DNA of 39,992 bases from Phycisphaeraceae bacterium (GTDB taxonomy: Bacteria; Planctomycetota; Phycisphaerae; Phycisphaerales; Phycisphaeraceae). Of the stretch, positions 30,635 to 39,261 are shown piece by piece (positions within the stretch are counted from its first letter, which is position 1; each line of letters starts with the position of its first letter). Where the stretch lies: contig JADZCW010000040.1 in assembly GCA_020851395.1 (NCBI GenBank), positions 1 to 39,992 on the forward strand, written 5' to 3'. Both the position numbers and the translations under genes were made by a program. The notes beneath the pieces are model-generated. The model did no database searches. It was not told the DNA's origin and saw nothing but the letters and a program-made list of their open reading frames with translations.

Positions 30635-31915
30635 ATGAGTCAGTACGTGATCGAGATCGACAACCTGAGCAAGCGCTACCTGCTCGGTCGCCTGCGCGAC
30701 CCGCAGGTGAACATGGGCGAGGCGCTGGTGAGCGCGGGGCGTCGTGCGCTGGGTCGGTTGCGCCGTCTCGGCAGGGCGTCGCCTGATCGTCTGGACGAAT
30801 CCTTCTGGGCGCTCCACGACGTGAGCTTCGCCGTCGAGCGCGGGCAGGTGCTGGGGGTGATCGGCCGCAACGGCGCGGGCAAGAGCACCTTGCTCAAGAT
30901 CCTCTCCCGCATCACCGAGCCGACGCGGGGCAAGGTGACCCTGCGCGGGCGCGTCGGGAGCCTGCTGGAGGTCGGGACGGGGTTCCATCCGGAGCTGAGC
31001 GGGCGGGAGAACATCTTCCTCAACGGGGCGATCCTGGGGATGCGCCGGCGGGAGATCGCGGCGAAGTTCGACCAGATCGTGGACTTCGCGGAGGTGGGCC
31101 GGTTCCTGGACACACCGGTCAAACGATATTCGAGCGGGATGTACGTGCGGCTGGCCTTCGCGGTAGCGGCGCACCTCGAGCCCGAGGTGTTGATCGTCGA
31201 CGAGGTGCTGGCGGTGGGCGATGCGGGTTTTCAGAAAAAGTGCCTGGGGAAGATGAGCGAAGTAGCGGGCGAGGGACGGACCGTGCTCTTGGTCAGCCAC
31301 CAGATGGCTGCGATCCAGAGTCTCTGCCACCGGGTGGTGATGCTCGACGGCGGGCGGGTGACCTACGCGGGCGATACGGCCGAGGGCGTGGGGCGTTACC
31401 TGCGGAGCCTGCGTCCGCAGAACGGATCGCAGAACCTGCTCAGTCACACGGTCCGCCAGGGGGATGGGCGGATCACCATCCGGTCGATGCAGCTCCGCGA
31501 CACCGAGGGGCACACGATCGACCATGCGATCTGCGGGCAAAAGCTGGTGCTGGCGATCGGGTATCGCGTGCGGGGTGGGTCGGCGGTGAGCCGGGTCGTT
31601 CCAAGCTTCGCGATCCGGGACAGCCGGGGGGTGTCGTTGATCCTGCACCGCAGCAACTTCACCGGGCAGCGGTTTGACGACCTGACCGGTGAGGGGGAGT
31701 TCACTTGCGTGATCCCGCGACTGCCGCTGACGGCGGGTCAGTACGAGGTGGGGCTGAACATCGAGGTGGACGGGCGTGTGAGCGACAACCTCGTGGCGGG
31801 GGGATTGAGCGTCGAGGACGGCGACTTTTTCGGCACCGGCTGCGGGGGCCACCCCGGCCACAGCCCCGTGCTGGTTGAAGGAGATTGGGCATGCCAACCG
31901 CTCAGGGCCGCCTGA
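30635..31915 (+). CDS. ABC transporter ATP-binding protein (Wzt-like) with C-terminal glycan-binding extension
   Basis: The protein is 426 residues. Walker A is GRNGAGKST (77-85), the signature is YSSGM (165-169), Walker B is VLIVDEVLAVGD (185-196), and the switch histidine is H222. Residues about 265-400 form an extra beta-rich domain (DGRITIRSMQL..., LPLTAGQYEVGLNIEV), as in Wzt proteins that recognise the modified end of the O-polysaccharide before export. So chain termination, perhaps by the methyltransferases downstream, may control export. ATG 30635 follows GAAGGA by seven bases. It overlaps the FkbM gene by 25 bases. Confidence 0.93.
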   Translation: MSQYVIEIDNLSKRYLLGRLRDPQVNMGEALVSAGRRALGRLRRLGRASPDRLDESFWALHDVSFAVERGQVLGVIGRNGAGKSTLLKILSRITEPTRGKVTLRGRVGSLLEVGTGFHPELSGRENIFLNGAILGMRRREIAAKFDQIVDFAEVGRFLDTPVKRYSSGMYVRLAFAVAAHLEPEVLIVDEVLAVGDAGFQKKCLGKMSEVAGEGRTVLLVSHQMAAIQSLCHRVVMLDGGRVTYAGDTAEGVGRYLRSLRPQNGSQNLLSHTVRQGDGRITIRSMQLRDTEGHTIDHAICGQKLVLAIGYRVRGGSAVSRVVPSFAIRDSRGVSLILHRSNFTGQRFDDLTGEGEFTCVIPRLPLTAGQYEVGLNIEVDGRVSDNLVAGGLSVEDGDFFGTGCGGHPGHSPVLVEGDWACQPLRAA

Positions 31916-32760
31916 GTCTGGGTCGTCTGCTGCCGCCACGCGAATGGTGGGCGGAGTGGGTCCTCGGCCGCGTGCTTCGCCGGTACGTGCCGGTGCGGCA
32001 CCCGTGCGGGTTCGAGCTGTTGTTCGAGGCCCGCGAGCGGCCGGCACACACGCTGAGGCACGGGTTCGATGACCGTGGGCTGATCCGGTGCTTGCAGTCG
32101 CGGCTGCGGGCGGGTCAGACGGTCGTCGACATCGGCGGCTGCCGGGGCGCGGTGACCATCGCGGCGAGTCGGGCGGTCGGGCCGACGGGACGCGTGATCT
32201 GCTTTGAGCCGGACCCGGACAATCACGCACGGCTGCTGCTGAATCTTCGCCGCAACGGCTCGCCGGCGAACGTGACGGTGGTCCATGCGGCGGTGTTCGA
32301 CCGCGAGGGCCAGCTTGAGCTGCAGCAGTTCGGGCACGAGGCCCGCGGCTGGAGCACGCTCGGGCGGTTCGAGCTCGACGGGCGACGTCCGGTGGCCAGC
32401 GTGCCGGTGCGGACGGTAACGCTCGACGGGTACTGCCGGGCGAACGGCATCGACCGCATCGACGTGCTCAAGATCGACGCCGAGGGGGCTGAGCCGCAGG
32501 TGCTCGCCGGGGCGCGGGGGCTGATCGGACGCGGGGCGGTGGGTGAGATCTACTTTGAAATCTCCCAGAAGCCGCTCGAGGGGCTCGGGCACACGATCGA
32601 CGACGTGCTCAACCCGCTCTTGGCGCTGGGGTGCCAGTTCGAGCTGGTGCGGGTCGATGGATCGACGCAGGCCGTTGACCCCAAGGCGATCCACCAATCG
32701 TTCTGGGGGGACTACCGGGCGGTGCTGCCCGTGGCGGGCAAGACGCGGGCGGCGGCATGA
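31891..32760 (+). CDS. FkbM family SAM-dependent methyltransferase
   Basis: The protein is 289 residues. VVDIGGCRGAVTIAASRAVGPTGRVICFEPDPDNHARL is the SAM-binding motif I-II region, and VRTVTLDGYCRANGIDRIDVLKIDAEGAEPQVLAGAR is the FkbM signature. Such enzymes O-methylate sugars in surface glycans and antibiotics. ATG 31891 follows GAAGGAG and lies inside the end of the ATPase gene. Because the preceding ATPase carries a Wzt-like recognition domain, terminal methylation of the exported chain is a plausible role. Confidence 0.9.
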   Translation: MPTAQGRLSLGRLLPPREWWAEWVLGRVLRRYVPVRHPCGFELLFEARERPAHTLRHGFDDRGLIRCLQSRLRAGQTVVDIGGCRGAVTIAASRAVGPTGRVICFEPDPDNHARLLLNLRRNGSPANVTVVHAAVFDREGQLELQQFGHEARGWSTLGRFELDGRRPVASVPVRTVTLDGYCRANGIDRIDVLKIDAEGAEPQVLAGARGLIGRGAVGEIYFEISQKPLEGLGHTIDDVLNPLLALGCQFELVRVDGSTQAVDPKAIHQSFWGDYRAVLPVAGKTRAAA

Positions 32761-33437
32761 GGACCGCGTGGCAAGCGAGGAGCATGAAGATGACCCAGGG
32801 GCTGCTGCGACTGGTCCGACGAGCGGAGGACGCCCTGCAACGCAGGGAAGACCAGGTGTTGCGTCGGCGCGGGCTGGCGGCGGCGAAGCGGCTGTACGCA
32901 GAGCGTTCGCCGCTGCGGCTGGACCTCGGCTGCGGCGGGCAGGCGCGGGCGGGCTTCGTCGGGGTGGACCTGTGCCCGTCGGCGGACCTGCACTGGAACC
33001 TGTGCTGGGGGCTGCCGTTCCCGGACGAGAGCGTCGCCGAGATCCGGTCGGACCACTGCCTGGAGCATCTGCCGCTGACGGCGGTGATGACCGTGTTGCG
33101 CGAGGCACATCGCGTGCTGCGGGACGGCGGGCGGCTGAGCTTCACGATCCCGCACGTGGACCCCTACCTCGACGCGTATCGCCGGGGGGATGAAGCGTTC
33201 TTGCACGAGAAGATTTTCGATGTGCCGGCGGGAACGGACGAGCTGTACGAGACGCCGTTCGACCGGATCGCGTGGCTGCTGCACCGTGACGGGGAGCACC
33301 GGTCGCTGTTCGACGCGGCGTCGATCGTGGCCAAGGTGCGGCGGGCGGGCTTCACGGAGGCCTGGACGCGGGAGTACGACGCGGCACAGGACATTCATCC
33401 GCGTTTCTCATCGTGTTACGTGGAGGCTGCCAAGTGA
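32757..33437 (+). CDS. Class I SAM-dependent methyltransferase
   Basis: The protein is 226 residues. LRLDLGCGGQARAGFVGVDL (motif I), IRSDHCLEHLPLTAVMTVLREAHRVLRDGGRLSFTIP (motifs II-III) and the C-terminal HRSLFDAASIVAKVRRAGF fit Methyltransf_11-like enzymes of glycan clusters. Its ATG overlaps the FkbM stop (ATGA). An internal ATG at 32790 has AGGAG at better spacing and may be the true start. The substrate is unknown, probably a sugar or lipid-linked glycan. Confidence 0.85.
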   Translation: MRTAWQARSMKMTQGLLRLVRRAEDALQRREDQVLRRRGLAAAKRLYAERSPLRLDLGCGGQARAGFVGVDLCPSADLHWNLCWGLPFPDESVAEIRSDHCLEHLPLTAVMTVLREAHRVLRDGGRLSFTIPHVDPYLDAYRRGDEAFLHEKIFDVPAGTDELYETPFDRIAWLLHRDGEHRSLFDAASIVAKVRRAGFTEAWTREYDAAQDIHPRFSSCYVEAAK

Positions 33438-34633
33438 TCCTGCTCGGTGACATCTGCCCGGGGGCATGGCCGTCGCGCATGGACTTCGGCGACGCCTGGG
33501 TGCTGTGCAACCTTGAGGGGCCCGTCTGGGATCGTGCGACGCCGCCGACGCCCGCGGCCAAGGCCGGGCCGACGCTCTATTCGGGCACGCTGCCGATGAC
33601 CAGCGGGCCCGTGGCTGCGAGCCTGGCCAACAACCACCTGATGGACCTCGGGGCCGAGGGGCTCACGAGCACGATGGTGCAACTGGCGCTGCGGCGCTGG
33701 GTGGGCGTCGGAGCGGGCGGAAGCCTCGAAGAGGCCCGCCGGCCGATCATGATCGACGACCACGGCACGCGCGTGGCGGTGATCGCCTGCGCCGAGGCTC
33801 AGTTCGGCGTGGCGACGGCGCAGCGGGCGGGCGTGGCGGAGCTGGGTCCGTGGGTGCATGGGGCCATTGCCCGGGCCCGCGAGCAGGCGGACGCGGTGGT
33901 GGTGAGCGTTCACGCAGCGCTCGAGGCGGCGCCCTGGCCGGCGCCGTGGCAGCGGGAGCTGTATCGCTCGTGGATCGACGCCGGGGCGGCGGTGGTGCAC
34001 GGGCACCACGCCCACGTGCCGCAGGGGTATGAGCATTACCGTGACGGGCTGATCTTCTACGGGCTGGGTAATGCGCTGGTCGATCCAGCGGCTTGGAAGG
34101 ATCGGCCGCACGGGCTGTGGTCGGTCGGGGCGGACGTCCGATGGAGCCACAACCGGCCCAAGGCGGAGCTGCTGGCGTTCCGCTGCGTGGAGCGCGATGG
34201 GTGCCTGATGTTGGAGCCCCGCGGCCTGGCGGAAGCCGAGGTAACGGAATACTGGCGCGACGCGATGGCGCCGCTCAAGGACCAGACGCTGCTGCACGGA
34301 TTGTGGCAAGAATCGGCGATCCGGGGGTATGAGCATCATTACCGGCAGTACCTGCGACTGGGCGGGGTCGGTGGTCGGGCAAGCGTACGGCCGTCGTGGT
34401 GGTCGAGCCTGCGGCGGATCGGCAAGGCCGAGACGGCGCAGCCTCCGCGGAACTGGGACCTCCTGCTCTGGCACGTGCTGCTGGCCTGCCCGAGCCATCA
34501 GCACGCGATCGCCGAGGCGCTCGGCGTGCTGGGGGGCGAACGGTCGGACTATCGAACAAAACAGACGCGCGAGCTGGCGGATCGGCACATGCCCTGGTCA
34601 GTCACCCCGCCCAGCGGAAGGGAGGCGGCATGA
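33434..34633 (+). CDS. CapA-like (PGA_cap) metallophosphatase-fold protein
   Basis: The protein is 399 residues and cytosolic, with no signal peptide. MILLGDICPG, NLEGP (26-30), ANNHLMDLG (65-73) and GAAVVHGHHAHVPQGYEHY are the motifs of the CapA family, which has a calcineurin-like phosphoesterase fold. The last 110 residues are an extra Trp- and Arg-rich domain that I do not recognise. In capsule loci CapA-like proteins help transport or anchor polymers; here its role is open. The GTG start overlaps the previous stop (GTGA) and has GGAGG upstream. Confidence 0.85.
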   Translation: MILLGDICPGAWPSRMDFGDAWVLCNLEGPVWDRATPPTPAAKAGPTLYSGTLPMTSGPVAASLANNHLMDLGAEGLTSTMVQLALRRWVGVGAGGSLEEARRPIMIDDHGTRVAVIACAEAQFGVATAQRAGVAELGPWVHGAIARAREQADAVVVSVHAALEAAPWPAPWQRELYRSWIDAGAAVVHGHHAHVPQGYEHYRDGLIFYGLGNALVDPAAWKDRPHGLWSVGADVRWSHNRPKAELLAFRCVERDGCLMLEPRGLAEAEVTEYWRDAMAPLKDQTLLHGLWQESAIRGYEHHYRQYLRLGGVGGRASVRPSWWSSLRRIGKAETAQPPRNWDLLLWHVLLACPSHQHAIAEALGVLGGERSDYRTKQTRELADRHMPWSVTPPSGREAA

Positions 34634-36066
34634 GCCCGGCCGCTCCCCACACACAACCTCTGGCGGTCACCGACTGGCTGGCGTCGGAGCCGGTGTTCTA
34701 TCACGAGAAGACCGGAGCGGTCGGCCGGCGCATCCAGGACGTCTTCGACCCGGCGGACTTCGAGTTCGACGGGCAGGGGCTTCGCCATTACCTGGCGTTC
34801 GGCTACAGCGTGCTGGGACGGACGCCCGTGCGGCACGTGCGGATGCTGCCGCCCTGCTGCCGGCTGATCCGCGACGGGGGGGCGCTGCGGGTTGAGCGAG
34901 ACGCGGACCCCGCGCTGGCCTGGCTTGGACGGACGACGCAGGAACATGACGTGCTCGACCTGCTCAGCGAGCGCGTGCGTCAGTGGGAGGCGCAGTCCGG
35001 CGGGGAGATCGTCATCCCCACCAGCGGCGGTTTTGATTCCCGGCTGCTGACGCTGATGATCCGCGACCGGCAACGCGTGCGGTCGTTCACCTATGGCCTG
35101 AGCGATCAGCCGTCGCAGTCCACCGAGGTGGTCCACGCCCAGGCCCTGGCACGCACGCTCGGCACGCGATGGCGGATGATCGAGTTGGGCGACTATCACC
35201 GCGAGTTTGACGCCTGGGACCAGCTCTTCGGCCCGAGCACGCACGCGCACGGGATGTATCAGATCGAGTTCTACCGCAAGGTGCTCGCCGAGGTGGCGTA
35301 TGGATCGCCCATGCTCAGCGGGATCGTCGGGGACCTCTGGGCGGGCAGCGCCCCCCTGCCGGCGATCGAAACCCCCGACGACCTTACCCGGCTGGGCTAC
35401 GCGCACGGCATGAACGCCGACGCCTCGCAGTGCCTGCTTCCCCCCGCCCCCGGCCCCACCCCCGGACTTGATGACGAGGCGCGGGCGTATCTGGCGGAGC
35501 GACGCGAGCTGCTGAACGACCCAGCCATGCGCATCGTCGAGCTCGTGCGGTTCAAGATGGTGCTGCTACGCTACCTGCTGGTGGTCCCGGGGACCCTGGG
35601 GCTGCGGCCCTGGTCGCCGTTCCTGGACGTGGAGGTGGCGATGTCGATGGTGCGGCTGCCCGAAGAGCGGCGGCGGAATCGGCAGTGGCAGCGGGACTTT
35701 TTCGCGCGTCAGGGCGTGGACTTCGAGTCGATGGGGCTGGCGTCTAGCCGATCGAACACGCTGAACCTGCGGGCGATGGAACGCGTGGCCCCGCCGGCGC
35801 TCGATGAACGGCTGCTGGGACAGATCGTGCGGCGGGATTACGTGCGGCGGATCAACCGGCACGTCGCGGGACGGACCCTCACCGGGGCGGCCACGCAAGG
35901 GCTGCTGAGTCTCGCGGCCGAGCGCTGGACGCCGCGGCTGGCGCGGGGGGCGCGGGAACGCCGGCTCGAAGCATATTTTGCGTACCTGACCCTCAAACCC
36001 TTGGACAACCTCCTGCGCGCCCGGGAGGCGGCGAGCGGCAGTCGCTCCGCCGCCAGGGCGGCCTGA
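34630..36066 (+). CDS. Asparagine synthase-like protein lacking the glutaminase catalytic residue
   Basis: The protein is 478 residues. T131-SGGFDS (132-137) is the PP-loop of the AsnB synthetase domain. The first 110 residues resemble only the second half of the class II amidotransferase domain (GQGLRHYLAFGYSVLGRTPVRHVRMLPP), and no N-terminal Cys2 nucleophile exists. So it would need ammonia or another amine, or may adenylate a carboxyl group for a different coupling. Such proteins occur in exopolysaccharide loci, where they may amidate uronic acids. Its ATG overlaps the CapA-like stop (ATGA), with GGGAGG upstream. Confidence 0.85.
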   Translation: MSPAAPHTQPLAVTDWLASEPVFYHEKTGAVGRRIQDVFDPADFEFDGQGLRHYLAFGYSVLGRTPVRHVRMLPPCCRLIRDGGALRVERDADPALAWLGRTTQEHDVLDLLSERVRQWEAQSGGEIVIPTSGGFDSRLLTLMIRDRQRVRSFTYGLSDQPSQSTEVVHAQALARTLGTRWRMIELGDYHREFDAWDQLFGPSTHAHGMYQIEFYRKVLAEVAYGSPMLSGIVGDLWAGSAPLPAIETPDDLTRLGYAHGMNADASQCLLPPAPGPTPGLDDEARAYLAERRELLNDPAMRIVELVRFKMVLLRYLLVVPGTLGLRPWSPFLDVEVAMSMVRLPEERRRNRQWQRDFFARQGVDFESMGLASSRSNTLNLRAMERVAPPALDERLLGQIVRRDYVRRINRHVAGRTLTGAATQGLLSLAAERWTPRLARGARERRLEAYFAYLTLKPLDNLLRAREAASGSRSAARAA

Positions 36067-36100
36067 ACCAACAACCACCGACCACAATCGGACCGTGAGC

Positions 36101-36781
36101 ATGAGCATGACAACGATCGCCACACCGAGTTCGCACTACCAGGGCCAGGCCGGGCGGCAGTACTTCGCCTACCAGAACGCGGGCGGGTCGCGGCGGGGGC
36201 GGATCAACGCCCGCAAGTTCGCGGCCTTCGTCGATCAGGACGACGTGGTGCTGGACTTCGGCTGCGGCAACGGGTCGATGCTGGCCCACCTCGACGCGCG
36301 GGAGCGGATCGGCGTGGAGGTCAACCCGGCGGCGCGGGCGACGGCGATCGCGATGGGGCTGACGTGTCACGAGTCCCTGGCCGCGGTGTGGGACGACAGC
36401 GTCGACGTGATTGTGTCCAATCACGTGCTCGAACACGTGCCTTCGCCGCTGGCGTCGCTGGTGGAGATGCGACGCGTGCTGCGGCCGCAGGGGCGGGTGG
36501 TGCTGTGCCTGCCCATCGACGACTGGCGGACGCAGCGGACCTTCACCAAGCCGGACATCAACCGACACCTGTACACCTGGTCGCCTCGATTGCTGGGCAA
36601 TCTGATGGCGGAGGCGGGGTACAAGGTCGGGCAGGTCAGCGTCCTGACGCACGCGTGGCCCGAGCGGTCGTGGGAGTACTGGGACAGCAAACTGCCCGTG
36701 CGGTGGTTCGACGCGCTGTGCTGGTGGACGTCGGTGCGGCTGCGCCGGCGGCAGATCATCGCCTGGGGGATCAAACCGTGA
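36101..36781 (+). CDS. Class I SAM-dependent methyltransferase
   Basis: The protein is 226 residues. VVLDFGCGNGSMLAHLDARERIGVEVNPAA is SAM motif I and II, and VIVSNHVLEHVPSPLASLVEMRRVLRPQGRVVLCLP is typical of Methyltransf_11/23 enzymes. It ends with a Trp-rich basic segment. It acts probably on a glycan or nucleotide sugar. Two in-frame starts (GTG 36095, ATG 36101) lie close together and neither has a strong ribosome-binding site; I use the ATG. It is separated from the previous gene by 34 bases. Confidence 0.86.
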   Translation: MSMTTIATPSSHYQGQAGRQYFAYQNAGGSRRGRINARKFAAFVDQDDVVLDFGCGNGSMLAHLDARERIGVEVNPAARATAIAMGLTCHESLAAVWDDSVDVIVSNHVLEHVPSPLASLVEMRRVLRPQGRVVLCLPIDDWRTQRTFTKPDINRHLYTWSPRLLGNLMAEAGYKVGQVSVLTHAWPERSWEYWDSKLPVRWFDALCWWTSVRLRRRQIIAWGIKP

Positions 36782-37881
36782 GCCGACCCCGCGTGAGCTT
36801 CGGCATCATCGTGCTCAATGGCGAGCCCTTCCTGCCTTACTGCATCCGGGCGCTGTATCCGTTTGCGCACCAGATCCTGGTGGTCGAGGGGGCGTGCCCC
36901 GGGGCGGCTGCGGTGGCGACCCCGGAAGGACACTCGACCGACGGCACGCTCGAGACGCTGCGACGCATGCGGGCGGAGGAGGATCCCGAGGGCAAGATCA
37001 CGGTCATCACGGCGGAGGATCGCGGCCACTCCGACGGCTTCTGGCCGGGCGAGAAGGACGAGCAGTCACGAGCGTACGCGACGGCGGCCACGGGGGATTA
37101 CCTCTGGCAGGTCGATTCGGATGAGTTCTACCGGGCGGACGACATGGCCCGCGTGCTGGACATGCTCGAGGAGGATCCGTCGATCACGGCGATGAGCTTC
37201 CACCAGGTGCAGTTCTGGGGCGGGTTCGACGCGTTTGTCGACGGCTGGTACCTGCGGCGCGGGGGGCAGGAGTTTCACCGGCTCTTTAAGTGGGGGCCGG
37301 GGTATCGGTACATGGCGCACCGGCCGCCGACGGTGGTCGACGATCAGGGGCGGGACGTGCGGCGGGGGCATTGGCTCAGCGCCCGCGAAACGCGTCGGAT
37401 GGGACTGCATCTCTATCACTACTCGCTGGTGCTGCCGTCGCAGGTGCTCGGCAAGAGCGCGTACTACGCCGCGGCGGCATGGTGCCGGCGCAAGGGCCTG
37501 GTGGATTGGGCGCGGCAGGCGTACATGGAGCTGGACTGGCCGCTGCACTGTCACAACGTGTATGACCTGCCGGGGTGGCTCGAACGATTCACGGGCGAGC
37601 ACCCAGAACAGATCCGCACGCTCATTGACGATCTCGCGACGGGACGGCTGAACGTTGAGCTGCGGCGGACGGATGACATCGACGCCCTTCTCCGCCGACG
37701 TTGGTACCGAGCGGCGGTGACGGCGCTCAAAGTGCTTGAGCCCTTCGATCGGATGTTCCGCCGGTGTCGGCGGCGGATGCTGATCTGCGAGGGCTGGCTC
37801 GTCGGGCATGCCAAGCGGTTCGTGCCATTCTGGCGGATGAACGGTCGATCGAGCAAACCCCTGGAGGCTGCACGCCCGTGA
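36778..37881 (+). CDS. Family 2-like glycosyltransferase, soluble
   Basis: The protein is 367 residues. RVSFGIIVLNGEPFLPYCIRALYPFAHQILVVEGA is a GT-A N-terminus, STDGTLETL follows, and WQVDSDEFYRADDM carries the DxD-type motif. The second half (GLHLYHYSLVLPSQVLGKSAYY) resembles GT2 enzymes that modify surface glycans. No membrane helices are seen. It starts with GTG overlapping the methyltransferase stop (GTGA), and GGGGGA lies upstream. The donor sugar is unknown. Confidence 0.85.
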   Translation: MSRPRVSFGIIVLNGEPFLPYCIRALYPFAHQILVVEGACPGAAAVATPEGHSTDGTLETLRRMRAEEDPEGKITVITAEDRGHSDGFWPGEKDEQSRAYATAATGDYLWQVDSDEFYRADDMARVLDMLEEDPSITAMSFHQVQFWGGFDAFVDGWYLRRGGQEFHRLFKWGPGYRYMAHRPPTVVDDQGRDVRRGHWLSARETRRMGLHLYHYSLVLPSQVLGKSAYYAAAAWCRRKGLVDWARQAYMELDWPLHCHNVYDLPGWLERFTGEHPEQIRTLIDDLATGRLNVELRRTDDIDALLRRRWYRAAVTALKVLEPFDRMFRRCRRRMLICEGWLVGHAKRFVPFWRMNGRSSKPLEAARP

Positions 37882-39248
37882 AGATCCTCCAGGTCAATTC
37901 GTCGGACATCGGCGGGGGCGCCGAACGCGTGGCGCTGAGCCTGCATCATGCCCTGCTGCGGCTGGGCGTGCAGGCCAAGCTTGCCGTTGGACGACGCCGA
38001 AGCATCGAGCCGGGCGTGTTCCAGATCGACCAGGCGACGCGTCATGGTTTTGCGACGCAGCTCTGCCTGAGCCTGGCGGACTGTCTGCACCCGAGTGATC
38101 GCTGGCCGGATATCCCCGGCCGCGTCGCTCAGCTGCTGCGGGCGGTGGCGCAACCGGGCCGGACGCTGCGGCGTCGGCTGGGGCGCGAGGATTTCGGGTT
38201 CCCGGGCTCGTGGCACCTGCTCGAGCAGGCGGGGTTCACGCCGCGACTTCTCCACGCCCACAACCTTCACGGCGGGTACTTCGATCTTCGCTGCCTGCCG
38301 CGACTGAGCGGCAAGATCCCGGTGCTCATCACGCTGCACGACGCGTGGATGCTCAGCGGGCACTGCGCCCACAGCCTCGGTTGCACACGGTGGCGGACGG
38401 GGTGCGGCGGGTGCCCGGACCTGTCGATCTATCCCTCGGTCCGCCGCGACGCGACGGCTGGCAATTGGCGGCTGAAGCGCGATCTCTACGCTCGCTGCCG
38501 GTTGCGTGTCGCCACGCCGTCGCGGTGGCTGATGAGGCAGGTCGAGCAGTCGATGCTCGCGCCGGCGGTGGTCGAGTCGCGGGTCATTCCCAACGGCGTG
38601 GACCTGTCGATCTTCCGGCCGGGCGATCGCGACGCGGCGCGGGCTGCGCTGGGGCTTCCGCGGGAGGCGGACATCCTGCTGTTTGCTGCCAATGGGGTGC
38701 GGAGGAATCCATTCAAAGACTACGCCATGCTCGAGCGGGTGCTCGAACGGCTTGGGGGCGGCAAGACGGCCGGTGATCCCGAGCGAGAGTTGGTTCTGGT
38801 GGCGCTCGGTGAGGAGGCGCCTTCGCGGCGGATCGGGCGGGCGGAGCTGCGGTTCATCCCGCCGGTGACGAACCCGTCTGAGGTGGCTCGCTATTACCAG
38901 GCAGCGGACGTCTACCTGCACGCGGCGAGGGTCGACACGTTCCCGACGGTGATCCTCGAGGCGATGGCGTGCGGGCTGCCGGTGGTGGCCACGGCGGTCG
39001 GCGGGGTGCCGGAGCAGGTCCGCGATGGGTTGGACGGTTTCCTCGTGCCGGCGGGCGACGACGAGGCGATGGCCAGCCGGACGGTGTGGCTGCTCGCGGA
39101 CGCGACGCGTCGGCAGCTCATCGGGCGGGCGGCGCTCAATCGTGCGGACGCGTGCTTTGACCTGAACCAGCAGACGCGGGCTTATCTTGACTGGTACCAA
39201 GCGATCCTGGCCATCCCGCAGGCCCAGACCTCCCGGAGGGCGGCTTAG
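37878..39248 (+). CDS. Family 4 glycosyltransferase (GT-B)
   Basis: The protein is 456 residues. MKILQVNSSDIGGGAERVALSLHHAL is the GT4 N-terminal loop; HAHNLHG, ITLHDAWMLSGHCAHSLGCTRWRTGCGGCPDLSIYP and VIPNGVDLSIFRPGD follow. The C-terminal domain has YYQAADVYLHAARVDTFPTVILEAMACGLPVVAT, the EX7E nucleotide-sugar-binding motif. The histidine/cysteine-rich LHDAW...CGGCP block is typical of a subgroup of exopolysaccharide GT4 enzymes. The GTG start overlaps the previous stop (GTGA). Confidence 0.92.
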   Translation: MKILQVNSSDIGGGAERVALSLHHALLRLGVQAKLAVGRRRSIEPGVFQIDQATRHGFATQLCLSLADCLHPSDRWPDIPGRVAQLLRAVAQPGRTLRRRLGREDFGFPGSWHLLEQAGFTPRLLHAHNLHGGYFDLRCLPRLSGKIPVLITLHDAWMLSGHCAHSLGCTRWRTGCGGCPDLSIYPSVRRDATAGNWRLKRDLYARCRLRVATPSRWLMRQVEQSMLAPAVVESRVIPNGVDLSIFRPGDRDAARAALGLPREADILLFAANGVRRNPFKDYAMLERVLERLGGGKTAGDPERELVLVALGEEAPSRRIGRAELRFIPPVTNPSEVARYYQAADVYLHAARVDTFPTVILEAMACGLPVVATAVGGVPEQVRDGLDGFLVPAGDDEAMASRTVWLLADATRRQLIGRAALNRADACFDLNQQTRAYLDWYQAILAIPQAQTSRRAA

Positions 39249-39261
39249 CCGCGGAGCAGCG

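Noticed and set aside
29690-32230. An 846-codon minus-strand frame opposite the ABC transporter genes
   Set aside because: It is a shadow of the permease, ATPase and FkbM genes, without recognisable motifs.
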